Origin: Polystyrenella longa
GTDB lineage: Bacteria > Planctomycetota > Planctomycetia > Planctomycetales > Planctomycetaceae
Direction of reading: 5' to 3'
DNA: 64,000 nt
NCBI RefSeq assembly: GCF_007750395.1
Contig: NZ_CP036281.1
Coordinates: 5,293,001 to 5,357,000 of the forward strand
Below the pieces are notes generated by a model, which worked only from the letters and a program-made list of their open reading frames with translations, did no database searches and had not been told where the DNA came from. Of this stretch, positions 33,804 to 43,242 are shown piece after piece. How positions within the stretch are numbered: position 1 is the stretch's first letter; every line of letters starts with the position of its first letter. The position numbers and the translations under genes are program-made.

Positions 33804-35303
33804 ATGAAAAGAATAATATTCCTGTTAGCCATCGTAATATTTGCGATGCAAGTATCTGACGCCTTCGCCCGCGGCGGGCGTGGCGGTGGCGGCGGTCACC
33901 GAGGTGGCGGAGGTCATATCGGTGGAGGTGGAGGACGCCCCAATATCTCTCGCCCTTCGCCTTCGATGAGTCGTCCGAATGTCAGTCGCCCCAGCGTGAA
34001 TCGCCCCAGCACGCGACCAAGCGTCAATCAACCAAGTGCAAACCGGCCCAGCGCAAACCGACCCAGTACTCTGCCAAGTACAAACCGACCCAATGTGAGT
34101 CGTCCCAACACGAACCGACCTGCCGGAAACAACCGGCCCGACATTAGCCGACCGGACAACAATCGTCCGAATGTTAATCGTCCCGGTGGAAACGGATCGA
34201 TTGCCAATCGCCCAGCGGGAAACAGGCCGCAAACTCTGCCGGGCAATCGCCCCAGCAGTGGCGACTTGAAAAACTTCCTGGATCTGCCCGGCGACAAACT
34301 TCCGTCGAACCGCCCTGACATCTCCAATAAACTTCCGGGTGACCGCAACCCAGGAGACCGTCTTCCCGGAAATAATAATCCAGGCGACCGTCTACCGGGA
34401 GATCGTAATCCGGGAGACCGTTTACCCGGCGATGGCGGCAAACCAGGAGATCGATTTCCTAATGCAGACCGGCCTGGTAAAGATCGCCCGGGCGATGGTA
34501 TCGCTGATCGCTTCCCGAATCGCGATCATGGTCACGACAAGTGGGCCGACCGGAAAGATAATATCGGAAACGATATGCGTCATCGCTATGACCATTGGGC
34601 CGACAACGTCCACGATCACCACCACTGGGATGATCATTACAATCACTGGCACGATCATTACGATCACTGGCACTTCCATTGGAACAACTACCCTAGAAAC
34701 TACTGGTGGCGAGCAGCAACCTGGACTGCAATGGGAACCTGGTTCCTCAATCCTTGGAATCAACCTTACCAGTATGACTACGGAAACACGGTCTACTATC
34801 AGAATGACACCGTTTACTATCAGGACAAACCTGTTGCTTCAGCTGAAGAGTATGCGGGACAGGCCGAGTCAATCGCGGCTGATGTACCTGAGGAAATTCC
34901 TGAAAAGATTGAATGGATGCCTCTCGGAGTGTACGCCATAAGTAAAGACGATTCCGGCGAGTCAAACATGGCACTGCAGTTAGCGGTCAGTAAAGAAGGC
35001 TACATTGTGGGCTCGTACTACAACACAACCACTAACAACTCCGTTCCTGTTGAAGGGACCGTCGACCGTAATTCGCAACGAGCTGCCTGGAAATTATCAG
35101 AAGGGGACAGCGATACCGTCATGGAAACTGGGATCTACAATCTGACCCAGGACCAGACTGTCGCCCTTGTTCACTTTGGTAAAGATCGGACTGAAGAGTG
35201 GTTGATGGTCCGTCTGGACGAGCCTAAAGATGATGGAGAGGCTGGAGCCACTTCCGATCCCGCAACTCCCCAGACTGCGCCGGACGCTTCCAGCGGGAAT
35301 TAA
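33804..35303 (+). CDS. RPxN/NPGDR repeat surface protein with His-Trp-rich core
   Basis: A 499-residue exported protein of the kind often mislabelled mu-protocadherin in planctomycetes. Order: signal peptide (1-22); Gly/His-rich stretch (24-47); tandem RPSxNRPS-type units (about 48-150); GDRNPGDRLPG units (about 175-240); a dense Asp/His/Trp block (HDKWADRKD, DHHHWDDHYNHWHDHYDHWH) at about 245-300; a WW-containing strand and NTVYYQNDTVYYQDKPVAS; and a C-terminal beta domain (about 380-480). The His/Asp block could bind metal; the Pro-rich part is probably extended. Repeats make its other frames look open as well. It ends the sulfatase locus, followed by a strong terminator. Confidence 0.82.
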   Translation: MKRIIFLLAIVIFAMQVSDAFARGGRGGGGGHRGGGGHIGGGGGRPNISRPSPSMSRPNVSRPSVNRPSTRPSVNQPSANRPSANRPSTLPSTNRPNVSRPNTNRPAGNNRPDISRPDNNRPNVNRPGGNGSIANRPAGNRPQTLPGNRPSSGDLKNFLDLPGDKLPSNRPDISNKLPGDRNPGDRLPGNNNPGDRLPGDRNPGDRLPGDGGKPGDRFPNADRPGKDRPGDGIADRFPNRDHGHDKWADRKDNIGNDMRHRYDHWADNVHDHHHWDDHYNHWHDHYDHWHFHWNNYPRNYWWRAATWTAMGTWFLNPWNQPYQYDYGNTVYYQNDTVYYQDKPVASAEEYAGQAESIAADVPEEIPEKIEWMPLGVYAISKDDSGESNMALQLAVSKEGYIVGSYYNTTTNNSVPVEGTVDRNSQRAAWKLSEGDSDTVMETGIYNLTQDQTVALVHFGKDRTEEWLMVRLDEPKDDGEAGATSDPATPQTAPDASSGN

Positions 35304-35328
35304 CGATTAAGTTTGAACTGAGTATTCT

Positions 35329-35365
35329 ACACCTCTCTCTGTCAGCGACAGAGAGAGGTGTTTTT
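35329..35365. terminator. Strong hairpin terminator, probably bidirectional
   Basis: Fifteen-base perfect arms (35329-35343 and 35347-35361, ACACCTCTCTCTGTC and its complement) with a 3-base loop and a TTTTT run on the plus strand. It lies between the ends of the RPxN protein gene (plus) and the SDR gene (minus). On the minus strand the stem is followed by AGAATACTC, so termination should be stronger on plus. Confidence 0.92.
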
Positions 35366-35419
35366 ATTTAAGCCGCATTGTTGCAATGTTTTGAGATTGC
35401 ATCCGAACGTAGGTAAGAA

Positions 35420-36331
35420 TCACGCCGGTTGTCCCATTACGGGGAGAATGACTCCAGTGATGTAACTGGAATCCGCATCGCTGGCAAGGAAAACATAACT
35501 GGGAGAGACTTCCTCGGGCTGTGCAGGCCGTTCCATCGGTGTTGATCCCTTCTCTTTTCCAAACATAGAAACATCTTCTGCAGTCATTCCGGCATCGGCA
35601 GGATTCAAAGGTGTCCATACTGGCCCGGGTGCCACACAGTTCACCCGAATCCCTTTATCAAGCAATTCTCGTGAAAGACACTTTGTGAGCGAATGAATTG
35701 CTCCTTTGGTGGCACCATAGTCTGGTAACTGGGGGCTTCCCTGTAATCCGACTTCCGAACCCGTGGCAATGATGGCCGAGCCTGGCTCCATATGGGGAAC
35801 GGCTTCGCGTACCAAACGCAGATATGCATACACGTTCGTCTTCAATGTACGGTCGAGTTCCTCTTCGCTAACTTCAGTCACCGACGATTTCCGGTTTTGC
35901 CAAGCCGCATTGCTCACGAGAATATCGATGCCACCCAATTCGGATACGGTCGTATTAATGACTTCTTTACAGAATTCTGCCGAAGTTAAATCCCCTTCAA
36001 TCAGAATGCATTTACACCCTACCTCTTCCACTGCTTTCTGTGTTTCTTCAGCATCGGTTCGTTCGGAGGGTAAATAAGTGATCGCCACATCCGCGCCCTC
36101 TCGGGCATAAAGATAGGCAACGGCTCGTCCAATTCCCGAATCTCCTCCCGTCACGAGTGCCCGCTTCCCTGTCAGCTTGCAAGCCGCCTGGTACCGTTCC
36201 GCACGCCATCGTGGCAGTGGATCCAATTTGGATTCCAACCCGGGTGACTCCTGATGCTGCTCGGGAAACGGGGGTTTCGGTTCGGATTGCATTAATGGTT
36301 TTTTATCTGTTTGAATATCAGTGTTTGCCAT
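35420..36331 (-). CDS. SDR family oxidoreductase (general-stress YhdF/YhxC-like)
   Basis: A 303-residue short-chain dehydrogenase with the longer N-terminus typical of the stress-related subgroup (PPFPEQHQESPGLESKLDP). The cofactor motif is TGGDSGIGRA near residue 60, then NAAWQ in place of NNAG, Ser in IATGSE and YGATKGA for catalysis. It ends with VILPVMGQ where family members have VNGG-type endings. The ATG at 36331 has AGGGAGA upstream; the open frame reaches 36448 but that part has no support. It is monocistronic, convergent with the RPxN gene. The physiological substrate is unknown. Confidence 0.88.
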   Translation of the reverse strand: MANTDIQTDKKPLMQSEPKPPFPEQHQESPGLESKLDPLPRWRAERYQAACKLTGKRALVTGGDSGIGRAVAYLYAREGADVAITYLPSERTDAEETQKAVEEVGCKCILIEGDLTSAEFCKEVINTTVSELGGIDILVSNAAWQNRKSSVTEVSEEELDRTLKTNVYAYLRLVREAVPHMEPGSAIIATGSEVGLQGSPQLPDYGATKGAIHSLTKCLSRELLDKGIRVNCVAPGPVWTPLNPADAGMTAEDVSMFGKEKGSTPMERPAQPEEVSPSYVFLASDADSSYITGVILPVMGQPA

Positions 36332-36611
36332 TTTAATCGATCTCCCTGTCATGAAATGTTTCGGCGCGGGGCGCATGCTGGCGTCTGTCATGCCAGCTTG
36401 GACGAATAACAACCAAGCTCTTTCACATGATCTCGTAACAGACAGCATTCGGCTCGCTATACACTCTGAAGATTTATTCAGAGCGTGCCTTTAACCTTGT
36501 TACAGACTCGACTGGGAAGGATTTGCAAACCATATGCCAACCGACCATAAGCAGGTCGTTAGTCAGCGAGAGATTTAAAACAGCGGGCTATGAAGCTCTG
36601 AAATGCAGCGA
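36332..36611. other. Intergenic region between SDR and PAP2 phosphatase
   Basis: 280 bases upstream of the SDR gene and downstream of the PAP2 gene. It must hold the SDR promoter. No terminator, operator or gene was recognised. Confidence 0.4.
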
Positions 36612-37340
36612 TTAATTAGCTGAGTCGCCGTTCTTCTCCTCTTGTAGATGCCCATGCTGTTGCATCCACCTGGCGACCAGCCAACAGAGAATCGCCCACA
36701 CGAGACCGGCCGCCCACCCCGCCAAGACATCGGTTGGATAATGAACACCGAGGTAGACGCGACTTAACCCGACCGCCACTGTTAACAGAAGTGAGATACC
36801 AAGAATAAATACTCTCAGGCGGCGTCTTTTCACCGCAGTGACTAATATTGTCCCCAACGTAAGGTAAATCACGGCAGACATCATTGAATGTCCGCTGGGA
36901 AAACTGCTGGTGTAAACTTCTGCCAAGTGAGGAACGACATCAGGCCGCGGTCGTTGAAACCACCATTTCAAGCCATGGCTTAAGAATAAGCCACTAATCG
37001 CGGCGATCAGCAGGGTAACCATCGTGCGGTGCTTACCATCCAGCCACAAAAAGCTTGCTGCTGCCAAGGTAAAGAAAGTCAAAATCGCATAGCCCCCAAG
37101 CGAAGTGACGTCTCTGCCCAGTTCACCCATCCATCCCGGACCAATTGGCTTGCTGGGATCGTCCGTTTGACGCATCGACTCTAAGACCCACACATCAAAG
37201 TCTTGTGCCTCTCCTTCCAGAACATTGTCAGCAAGATCGATGAAGGCCCAAACACTGAGTACGGCGATTAATAAAGAGACTAGAACGGCAGGTTCCCGAC
37301 CACCAAACCACTTGACGACTCTTTTCAACGTAGGCAACAT
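36612..37340 (-). CDS. PAP2 family membrane phosphatase
   Basis: A 242-residue membrane protein with about six transmembrane helices and the three-part PAP2 signature: KWWFQRPRPD, PSGHSMMS, and SRVYLGVHYPTDVLAG. The catalytic His residues lie in the second and third motifs. The family dephosphorylates lipid phosphates such as phosphatidic acid or undecaprenyl pyrophosphate on the outer side of the membrane. The ATG at 37340 with GAGAGAG upstream is preferred over the TTG at 37355. The C-terminal tail is charged (HLQEEKNGD). It lies 110 bases downstream of the ABC permease gene on the same strand and could be co-transcribed. Confidence 0.92.
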   Translation of the reverse strand: MLPTLKRVVKWFGGREPAVLVSLLIAVLSVWAFIDLADNVLEGEAQDFDVWVLESMRQTDDPSKPIGPGWMGELGRDVTSLGGYAILTFFTLAAASFLWLDGKHRTMVTLLIAAISGLFLSHGLKWWFQRPRPDVVPHLAEVYTSSFPSGHSMMSAVIYLTLGTILVTAVKRRRLRVFILGISLLLTVAVGLSRVYLGVHYPTDVLAGWAAGLVWAILCWLVARWMQQHGHLQEEKNGDSAN

Positions 37341-37466
37341 CAATCGCTCTCTCAATCCAAGTTCAATGTCTACTGGAGGTTCTGAAATCGACAGATAGAT
37401 GCCTGTTTGACATTTTTTAAGTCGTTGTTTTCAGTAATGACTTCTCGCGAAGTTAACTTGTCTACT

Positions 37467-38597
37467 TTAATCCCGCAATGCATTCACCAGTGGAACAAAA
37501 GCAGCCTGACAAGCTGGTACGATACCGGCGATAATCCCTGTCAATAAAGAGATAATCACCCCCATATAAAGCAAAGATGCAGAGGGTCGAAAAGCGATGG
37601 TGGCCCCTTCGGCCCCGATGGCAAATCCACCGAAGGCAAGCAAGCCATTAGCAATCAAGGTCCCCGCCAGTCCGCCCAGTAAACAGAGAAAAGTGCTTTC
37701 CAGCAGGACCAGACCGATGGTCCTTAATGGTCGCATACCGATGGTTTGCAGAACGGCATATTCCTTCATGCGATCTTGCACGCTCATCACAGTCGTAGTC
37801 GCGACGAGAGAAAGAACCATCCCCACGCAGGCGTAACCTAACCAGTGCGCGAAGCCGATCAGGTCGACCAGGTCAGAAAGTGTACTGGATTGAAAGGCTC
37901 CCTTTCGTCGTGTTTTGGTCGCGACAGGCCCAGCCCCCAGCATCTTGTCAATCCTACTGGCGATCTGATCCGGATCTGCCGATTCGGACACCAGCACTTC
38001 ATGTTGCGTCACCACGCCGGCAGTATCTAATCCACGGGTATACTGCAAGAACTGGAGGCTACTGTAGATCAGATTTTCTTCCGATGGAACATCCGAACTG
38101 AAGATACCCACAACCTGCACAGACAGTTCGCCAATCGAAAACTGATCGCCTACGGACAGGCCGCGTCGCTGGGCGACGTTTTTGCCGATGATCGCGGAAT
38201 CGTCTCCTGATTTGAATCTGGCCCAATCCCCTTCGATTAACTTCAGAGGTCGTTGTTTACGAATTTGTTCGGGGTGGGCACCGTTGAACACGACTATATC
38301 CAGGCTCGCTCGACAGTTGTTTGTCCAGACCTGGATCGGCATGACGTCTGCCACTCCGTCGAGCTTTTTGATTTGCCGTGCATAGTCTTCCGGTAATCGA
38401 CTACTGGTCGGACAAAACCTGTTCTCCTGAAACACAATCAGACGCTGTTCCGCATCGGGGCCGGTGACCAGACGGTTCAAGCCCTCTTGAACTGAACCGA
38501 CAAAACAGTAGACGAGCATCGCAACCGTGGCGCCAGAAATCGTCAATAACGAGCGTGCCCGATGACGCCACAATGTTTTAAACACATATTTGATCAT
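37467..38597 (-). CDS. ABC transporter permease, FtsX/MacB type (second permease)
   Basis: A 376-residue permease: one N-terminal transmembrane helix ([17 protein letters not shown]), a large extracytoplasmic MacB-like domain (about 45-245), then three C-terminal helices (about 250-375, with [15 protein letters not shown] near 305). This is the FtsX layout of the mechanotransmitting ABC exporters. Its start overlaps the ATPase stop by four bases (ATGA). It is the last gene of the export operon. With the other permease (41514) it may form a heterodimer. The substrate could be a lipid, peptide or small molecule and is not shown. Confidence 0.9.
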   Translation of the reverse strand: MIKYVFKTLWRHRARSLLTISGATVAMLVYCFVGSVQEGLNRLVTGPDAEQRLIVFQENRFCPTSSRLPEDYARQIKKLDGVADVMPIQVWTNNCRASLDIVVFNGAHPEQIRKQRPLKLIEGDWARFKSGDDSAIIGKNVAQRRGLSVGDQFSIGELSVQVVGIFSSDVPSEENLIYSSLQFLQYTRGLDTAGVVTQHEVLVSESADPDQIASRIDKMLGAGPVATKTRRKGAFQSSTLSDLVDLIGFAHWLGYACVGMVLSLVATTTVMSVQDRMKEYAVLQTIGMRPLRTIGLVLLESTFLCLLGGLAGTLIANGLLAFGGFAIGAEGATIAFRPSASLLYMGVIISLLTGIIAGIVPACQAAFVPLVNALRD

Positions 38598-39295
38598 CTC
38601 ACGTTCTCCAATTCAGACTCACCTGACGGAACAAGTTTTCCCCGGTCAAGTAATAACTGTCGTGTCGCGATTTGCGCAACATCCCGATCGTGCGTGACCA
38701 TTAACAAGGTGATGTCCAGTTCTTCATTCAAGCGTTTTAAGAGGACTTGAATCTGCTCACTCGTTTCGACATCGAGACTTCCCGTGGGTTCGTCCGCCAC
38801 GACGACTTTGGGATGAGCCACGATTGCCCGGGCAATCCCGATTCGCTGTTCCTGTCCCCCTGACAGTTGCCGGGGGTAATGGTTTGCGCGATCGGAAAGC
38901 CCCACTGCTTCCAAAGCAAGGTTCACCCGTTCCTGCCGTTCGCGAGAAGACAACTTGAGCAGCAATGTGGGAAGTTCGACATTCTCATAGGCGGTGAGGA
39001 CGGGGATGAGATTATGTGTTTGAAAGATGTAACCCAGGTTAGCCGCACGCCAGTCAGCCAGTTTACTGCGGGACAACTGGGTGATATCCGTTCCGGCAAC
39101 GATGATCTTTCCGGAATCGGGGCGATCTATTCCACTGACGAGATTCAGCAACGTACTTTTTCCTGTACCGCTGGGGCCCATCAGAGAGAGGAACTCACCT
39201 GCTTCAATTTCCAACGTCACCTGATCAAGAGGAGTGATCGTCTCATCTCCCTTACGGAAACTTTTGGAAACGTTATGTAATTCAACCAATGCCAT
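38594..39295 (-). CDS. ABC transporter ATP-binding protein (MacB/LolD type)
   Basis: A 233-residue ATPase. Walker A is GPSGTGKST near residue 37, the signature is LSGGQEQR near 138, Walker B is VVVADEPTG and the H-loop is VTHDRD. It matches the LolD/MacB subgroup that partners FtsX-type permeases. The start at 39295 ([10 protein letters not shown]) has AAGGA about ten bases upstream; an ATG six codons earlier (39313) is possible. It lies 42 bases past the adaptor gene and overlaps the permease by ATGA. It supplies energy for the operon's exporter. Confidence 0.95.
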   Translation of the reverse strand: MALVELHNVSKSFRKGDETITPLDQVTLEIEAGEFLSLMGPSGTGKSTLLNLVSGIDRPDSGKIIVAGTDITQLSRSKLADWRAANLGYIFQTHNLIPVLTAYENVELPTLLLKLSSRERQERVNLALEAVGLSDRANHYPRQLSGGQEQRIGIARAIVAHPKVVVADEPTGSLDVETSEQIQVLLKRLNEELDITLLMVTHDRDVAQIATRQLLLDRGKLVPSGESELENVR

Positions 39296-39337
39296 TCTGG
39301 TTTTGTCCTTCATGCAATCGCATTTTCTTTGGCACGT

Positions 39338-40894
39338 CTATTTCATCCCGAGAGTATGATCTTCGCCGGTGACAGTGACCGAGTCGCCCTCTTCCAGATT
39401 TTCAGGTAAGGGATAAATCAGCTTATCCGTCAGGTTCAATCCTTCGGTGACTTCGATCAGCCCTGCTGCGGTTTCATTTCCGGTGGAGACCGATTGCCGA
39501 TGAGCTAACTCTCTGGAATCGACGATCCACACAAACTGTTGTTGTTCAGCGGACTGAATGACGGACTTGGGGATAAGGATACGGTTGACCTGTTCGACTT
39601 GACTGGAAGTAACATTCGTTTCGGGTGACAGAAAGGTAGCCGTGACCAGCATTTCCGGTCGCACATTCACCTCGGGATCAAGCAATTCGACTTTCACTTC
39701 GAGCGTGTTTTTTTGAATGTTGGCCGTGCTTGTAGGTTGCAGTACCCTTCCCTTCAACTTCTTCTTCGACGACGCCGTTTCGATTTCCACGGGTGCACCT
39801 GGTATGACTCGCGGAACATCTTCCAAACGCACATCGGCTCGAACCTGCAATCGGTCCGGGTCGTACATTTCGACGACTGTACTTGAACTATGCATTCCGT
39901 TGTCGCTCATTCCAAGAACACGGGAGCCGGGGAAAGCAACTAATTTGAGAATGCGTCCCGATACAGGTGCCTTAATTTGACATCGCTCAAGAGTGATTCG
40001 AGCCATTCGCAGTTCGACCTCTGCCTGTTTACGTTGTGCGTCCGCGGAGATGACTTTCGCCTCCGCCTCTTTCAATTGCCGTTTTTCTTCAACCAGTAAT
40101 TCCAGCCCAGAAGTGAGCGCTGTTACTTTCTGCTGTAGAGCAATCATTTCCTGCTCTAAGTTTTTACGCGACTGCAGAAGTTCTTCGAGGTTCGCGTTGG
40201 CTTCGGTAAATTGGCTTTCTGCCTGTTGGAGAATTCTCGCTGCAATTGCTTCACGTGCGGCCCGCTTGCCATCTCTGTTTTGAGTCGCGAACTCCAATCG
40301 AGCTTGGGCGGCATCGATTTGAAATGGAAGTCGATTGATTTCCGTCCGGACTTTGGCCAAGCGACTTTCCGCCTCGGCGATCGACGCCTGCAAATGAACT
40401 GGTTTCTCCAAACGGACCCGAGCCGCCGCTTCTTCTGCCTGAGCCCGTTGTAGTTCTCCTTGCCGCAACATGAGATTGTTCTGAGCCTGTTCGACTGCGA
40501 GTTCCGAATCGATCGAGATCAACCTTGCAATGGGTTGGGCTTTCTCGACACGGTCTCCTTCCACGACCAGTAGTTCCTCGACAATCCCCCCAGTTAACGC
40601 GGCAACGCGGATGGCAGTGGGACGAGGTTCAATCCAACCTGCCGCCTGAAACAAAGGCGTACCGGCCTGTTGCACTTCGCCCTGCTGTGTCAGAACCGAC
40701 ATCACCGTCACTGAAGTCGCAGGAACGAAACTTCGTCCAGCGGCTGCAGTGAGGATGGCGAGAAAGACAAGCAGAATTCCTGCAGGGAATACGTAACGAC
40801 TGAGCCATTTTTTAGGCCGACCAACCCCCGGAGTTGATTTCTCCGGGGATCGGTTTAAGGCTAACTTACTCAGATCAACAGAAGTCTCTGGCAT
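39338..40894 (-). CDS. HlyD/DevB-like periplasmic adaptor subunit
   Basis: A 518-residue membrane fusion protein. One N-terminal transmembrane helix (YVFPAGILLVFLAILTAAAG) near residues 33-52 is followed by a lipoyl-like half (GGIVEELLVVEGDRV), a long coiled-coil hairpin from about 130 to 310, the second lipoyl half (IKAPVSGRILKL) and beta-barrel domains. The coiled coil is longer than in most RND adaptors and closer to DevB-type ABC adaptors. The ATG overlaps the lipoprotein stop (TGATG). It should couple the two permeases and ATPase to an outer-membrane exit; no TolC homologue is in the window. Confidence 0.9.
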   Translation of the reverse strand: MPETSVDLSKLALNRSPEKSTPGVGRPKKWLSRYVFPAGILLVFLAILTAAAGRSFVPATSVTVMSVLTQQGEVQQAGTPLFQAAGWIEPRPTAIRVAALTGGIVEELLVVEGDRVEKAQPIARLISIDSELAVEQAQNNLMLRQGELQRAQAEEAAARVRLEKPVHLQASIAEAESRLAKVRTEINRLPFQIDAAQARLEFATQNRDGKRAAREAIAARILQQAESQFTEANANLEELLQSRKNLEQEMIALQQKVTALTSGLELLVEEKRQLKEAEAKVISADAQRKQAEVELRMARITLERCQIKAPVSGRILKLVAFPGSRVLGMSDNGMHSSSTVVEMYDPDRLQVRADVRLEDVPRVIPGAPVEIETASSKKKLKGRVLQPTSTANIQKNTLEVKVELLDPEVNVRPEMLVTATFLSPETNVTSSQVEQVNRILIPKSVIQSAEQQQFVWIVDSRELAHRQSVSTGNETAAGLIEVTEGLNLTDKLIYPLPENLEEGDSVTVTGEDHTLGMK

Positions 40895-41409
40895 CACTTA
40901 TCACCTGATCGAACGAAAACTTTACTGGCGGACACAGTTAGATTTCCTGCTTCGTCCTTGCTGGCTTTACCTTCTACGACAACGGTCGAAAGCTCTTTGA
41001 CGTTCAGGAGTTTTCTTGCATCGGCGGCCAGGGGTTTTCCGTTCTCGTCCACAAGTTTGACGGTCGCGATGTTGTTTTTGACCTGGTCTTGCGTGCAACA
41101 GTAATCCCAGGGAGTAGGACAGCCTTCCTCAGCCGAACAGAAGGGGACTTCGGGATCGACTACGGTAAAGGCGGCCAGACCATCCACAAACGGATCGTGT
41201 GATCCACCAATCACGCCGACGACAGTGACGGATTCCTCATCCTGGGCCGATTCACGAGCTTTGCCAATCGGGAGTGCGTCGGTCGGTTCGATCGAAGCAA
41301 GATAAGTAGAATCACCAGCCACCGATGCTGAAGGAGAATCGTCACCAGAACCAGCACATCCCATGACACTTAGGGACAGACCACACATAACTAAGAAGTT
41401 CCATTTCAT
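40894..41409 (-). CDS. Cys-containing lipoprotein of the export operon
   Basis: A 171-residue lipoprotein with lipobox SVMGC (Cys 18). The mature part has a conserved-looking cysteine cluster (PFCSAEEGCPTPWDYCCTQDQ pattern, four Cys) at about residues 90-107, inside a small beta-rich domain. This suggests disulfides or a metal site. The last part is charged and simple. AAGGA supports ATG 41409. The stop overlaps the adaptor start, so they are coupled. No named family is recognised. In this operon it could be a substrate-capturing or assembly factor; the upstream secreted Cys-rich protein (42814) makes a metal-linked role worth considering, but that is conjecture. Confidence 0.8.
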   Translation of the reverse strand: MKWNFLVMCGLSLSVMGCAGSGDDSPSASVAGDSTYLASIEPTDALPIGKARESAQDEESVTVVGVIGGSHDPFVDGLAAFTVVDPEVPFCSAEEGCPTPWDYCCTQDQVKNNIATVKLVDENGKPLAADARKLLNVKELSTVVVEGKASKDEAGNLTVSASKVFVRSGDK

Positions 41410-41513
41410 TGGAGTTTTCCTTTTGATTAGATTAAGAAGTTAACTGAAAGTTGGCCTGAATCCCTCCGAAGGGTTTCAGGATAGTTTTTAATATTTTGTT
41501 TAAATCAATTCTG

Positions 41514-42668
41514 CTAAACCGCTTTGATACTGATGGCTACGGACTCTCTAAGGGCCTTGATCGCCGGTGGGATCGCTCCCAGGATGCCAATGAGTAAACC
41601 AATGCCATACCCCACGAGAATCGAAATGTGGTCAAACGAGAGCTGGAAGGCCCCCATGGTGAAGCGGATTGAAATTCCATTAATGAACACCACAATCAAC
41701 AGACCCGCCATGATCGACGCCAATGCCGCCAGCAGGACGCCTTCCTGAATCAAGGTGATCAGGATAGCACGGCGGCGAAAACCAATGGCCTGTAACGTGG
41801 CGAGTTCACGAACGCGACCGGTGACGGCTCCGTACATCATGTTCATTCCCGCAAAGACACCTGCTCCCGAGACCAGTAAAACCACTAACCAGGCGAGCAG
41901 ACGAACCGGTTTGTAGTGCTGTTGTAATGAGTCGTAATATTCCCGTTCTCCCAGAGCCTGAAGTTCCAGATCGAGTCGTTCCTTACAGAACAGACTGACT
42001 TCGGCGGCGGTTGATCCGGGTTCGAGTTTTAATGCCACCAGGCTGAGATCCTGCCGCTTAGTTGCCGTTTGTAAGTCGGTCAGGCGGCACCAGATTTCAG
42101 ATTCGCTGGCACTCCCCTGAGCTGTAAATCGGCCACTGATTTTCCAGGTTTGACCTTCGAATTCCATGCTGCTTCCAATTGATAGTGCTTCGTCCGCTAC
42201 TCCCAATTTCGTTGCCGCCAGTTGCCCAACCATGATTTCACCTTCTGCTGGCCAGGTACCTGCAACAATCAGGACATTTCGGCGAACGAGAGGGGCCCGT
42301 GTTGTTACTCCTCGTACCAGACCGAGACCTTCGGTTCCCGATGTTGAGCGCATGCGAGTCCCCATATAAATTTCAGGCGATACATGCTCTACTCCGTACC
42401 TCTGTTGTGTTCCTGAAATGCTTGCCGCTAGCAAAGAAGGGACATTGGCGGATATCGCAGAGTTCTCAATGTTTTCTTCAGCACTCACTGAGTAAATGAG
42501 TACCACGCTCTGATCACCGCTGGTCGAAAGCGATTTTTCCAATCCACGGATGAATCCCACAACGATGAGCACCAGCAACACGACCAGCGTGAGAGCAGTT
42601 AGCGTCAACAGGGTGCGCATCGGTCTTCGAGAAAGATTACGAACGCCATATTCCCACGGTAGAAGCAT
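41514..42668 (-). CDS. ABC transporter permease, FtsX/MacB type (first permease)
   Basis: A 384-residue permease with the FtsX layout: an N-terminal helix ([19 protein letters not shown]) near residue 25, an extracytoplasmic domain (about 45-245), then three C-terminal helices ([55 protein letters not shown]). The ATG at 42668 (MLLPWEYG) is taken as the start because it begins right before the conserved [12 protein letters not shown] element; an upstream start at 42725 is possible. It is the first gene of the exporter operon and 105 bases ahead of the lipoprotein. Confidence 0.9.
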   Translation of the reverse strand: MLLPWEYGVRNLSRRPMRTLLTLTALTLVVLLVLIVVGFIRGLEKSLSTSGDQSVVLIYSVSAEENIENSAISANVPSLLAASISGTQQRYGVEHVSPEIYMGTRMRSTSGTEGLGLVRGVTTRAPLVRRNVLIVAGTWPAEGEIMVGQLAATKLGVADEALSIGSSMEFEGQTWKISGRFTAQGSASESEIWCRLTDLQTATKRQDLSLVALKLEPGSTAAEVSLFCKERLDLELQALGEREYYDSLQQHYKPVRLLAWLVVLLVSGAGVFAGMNMMYGAVTGRVRELATLQAIGFRRRAILITLIQEGVLLAALASIMAGLLIVVFINGISIRFTMGAFQLSFDHISILVGYGIGLLIGILGAIPPAIKALRESVAISIKAV

Positions 42669-42813
42669 TTTCAGCCCATTTATAATCAGAACATATCCGC
42701 ATTGACGGAAGATCAGTCCAACCAATCGAAATCCCTGTATAACATAGGATTTATTGGTCGAATCACGAAGGAAGCATGTATCTCAACTGCATTATACAGG
42801 AGACATCTTCTGA

Positions 42814-43242
42814 TTAAATGAGCCAAGTTTGAAGCGCAGCATGTGCGCGTTCGTCGCCCGCTTGATTTAAGAAGGCGAGGCTATGGTATTCGAAACCATT
42901 TTCGCTAATGAAAGAGCTGATTAGAACATCAGACTTGAGCGTCCAACCGGGAACGGACGCCAACATGGGCAGGTCATGCAGAGAAAGAGTCTGGTTAACA
43001 ACCGTCGCTCCTTCACAGACGCAATTGGCACAGTCACAATCGCAGGGATTCGATTCTGTTGGAGCGGGAACAGCGTCTTCTTGACCAGATTTTACTTCCT
43101 GGCAACAGACACAACCTGGTGAGACCGGTTGGTCCCCTTTCTGAAGGGTAGATGCGCACGCTAAGCCGTCCGCGTGCAGGCAGTTAAGTGGGCACACAAG
43201 TAAGGCGGCTATCAGCGATAAAATCAAAGAATACTGTCTCAT
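42814..43242 (-). CDS. Secreted Cys-rich small protein
   Basis: A 142-residue protein with a signal peptide (MRQYSLILSLIAALLVCPL) and two Cys-rich patches in the mature part: PGCVCCQE near residue 42 and CDCDCANCVCEGA near residue 66. About twelve cysteines in total suggest metal binding or several disulfides. No family is recognised. The ATG at 43242 is supported by the signal peptide; a longer frame reaches 43320. No Shine-Dalgarno precedes it, and a promoter placed so that transcription would start at the ATG suggests a leaderless mRNA. It lies 145 bases upstream of the ABC exporter operon on the same strand. Confidence 0.7.
   Translation of the reverse strand: MRQYSLILSLIAALLVCPLNCLHADGLACASTLQKGDQPVSPGCVCCQEVKSGQEDAVPAPTESNPCDCDCANCVCEGATVVNQTLSLHDLPMLASVPGWTLKSDVLISSFISENGFEYHSLAFLNQAGDERAHAALQTWLI

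Noticed and set aside
34028-34441. Open frame antisense to the RPxN protein, rich in SPGLRSPGRR units
   Set aside because: It is the reverse-strand shadow of the NPGDR/RPxN repeats, which leave all frames open. No ribosome binding site or family resemblance.
34339-34941. 200-codon Ile/Thr-rich frame on the plus strand
   Set aside because: A frame-shifted reading of the His/Asp/Trp repeat block of the 33804 gene.
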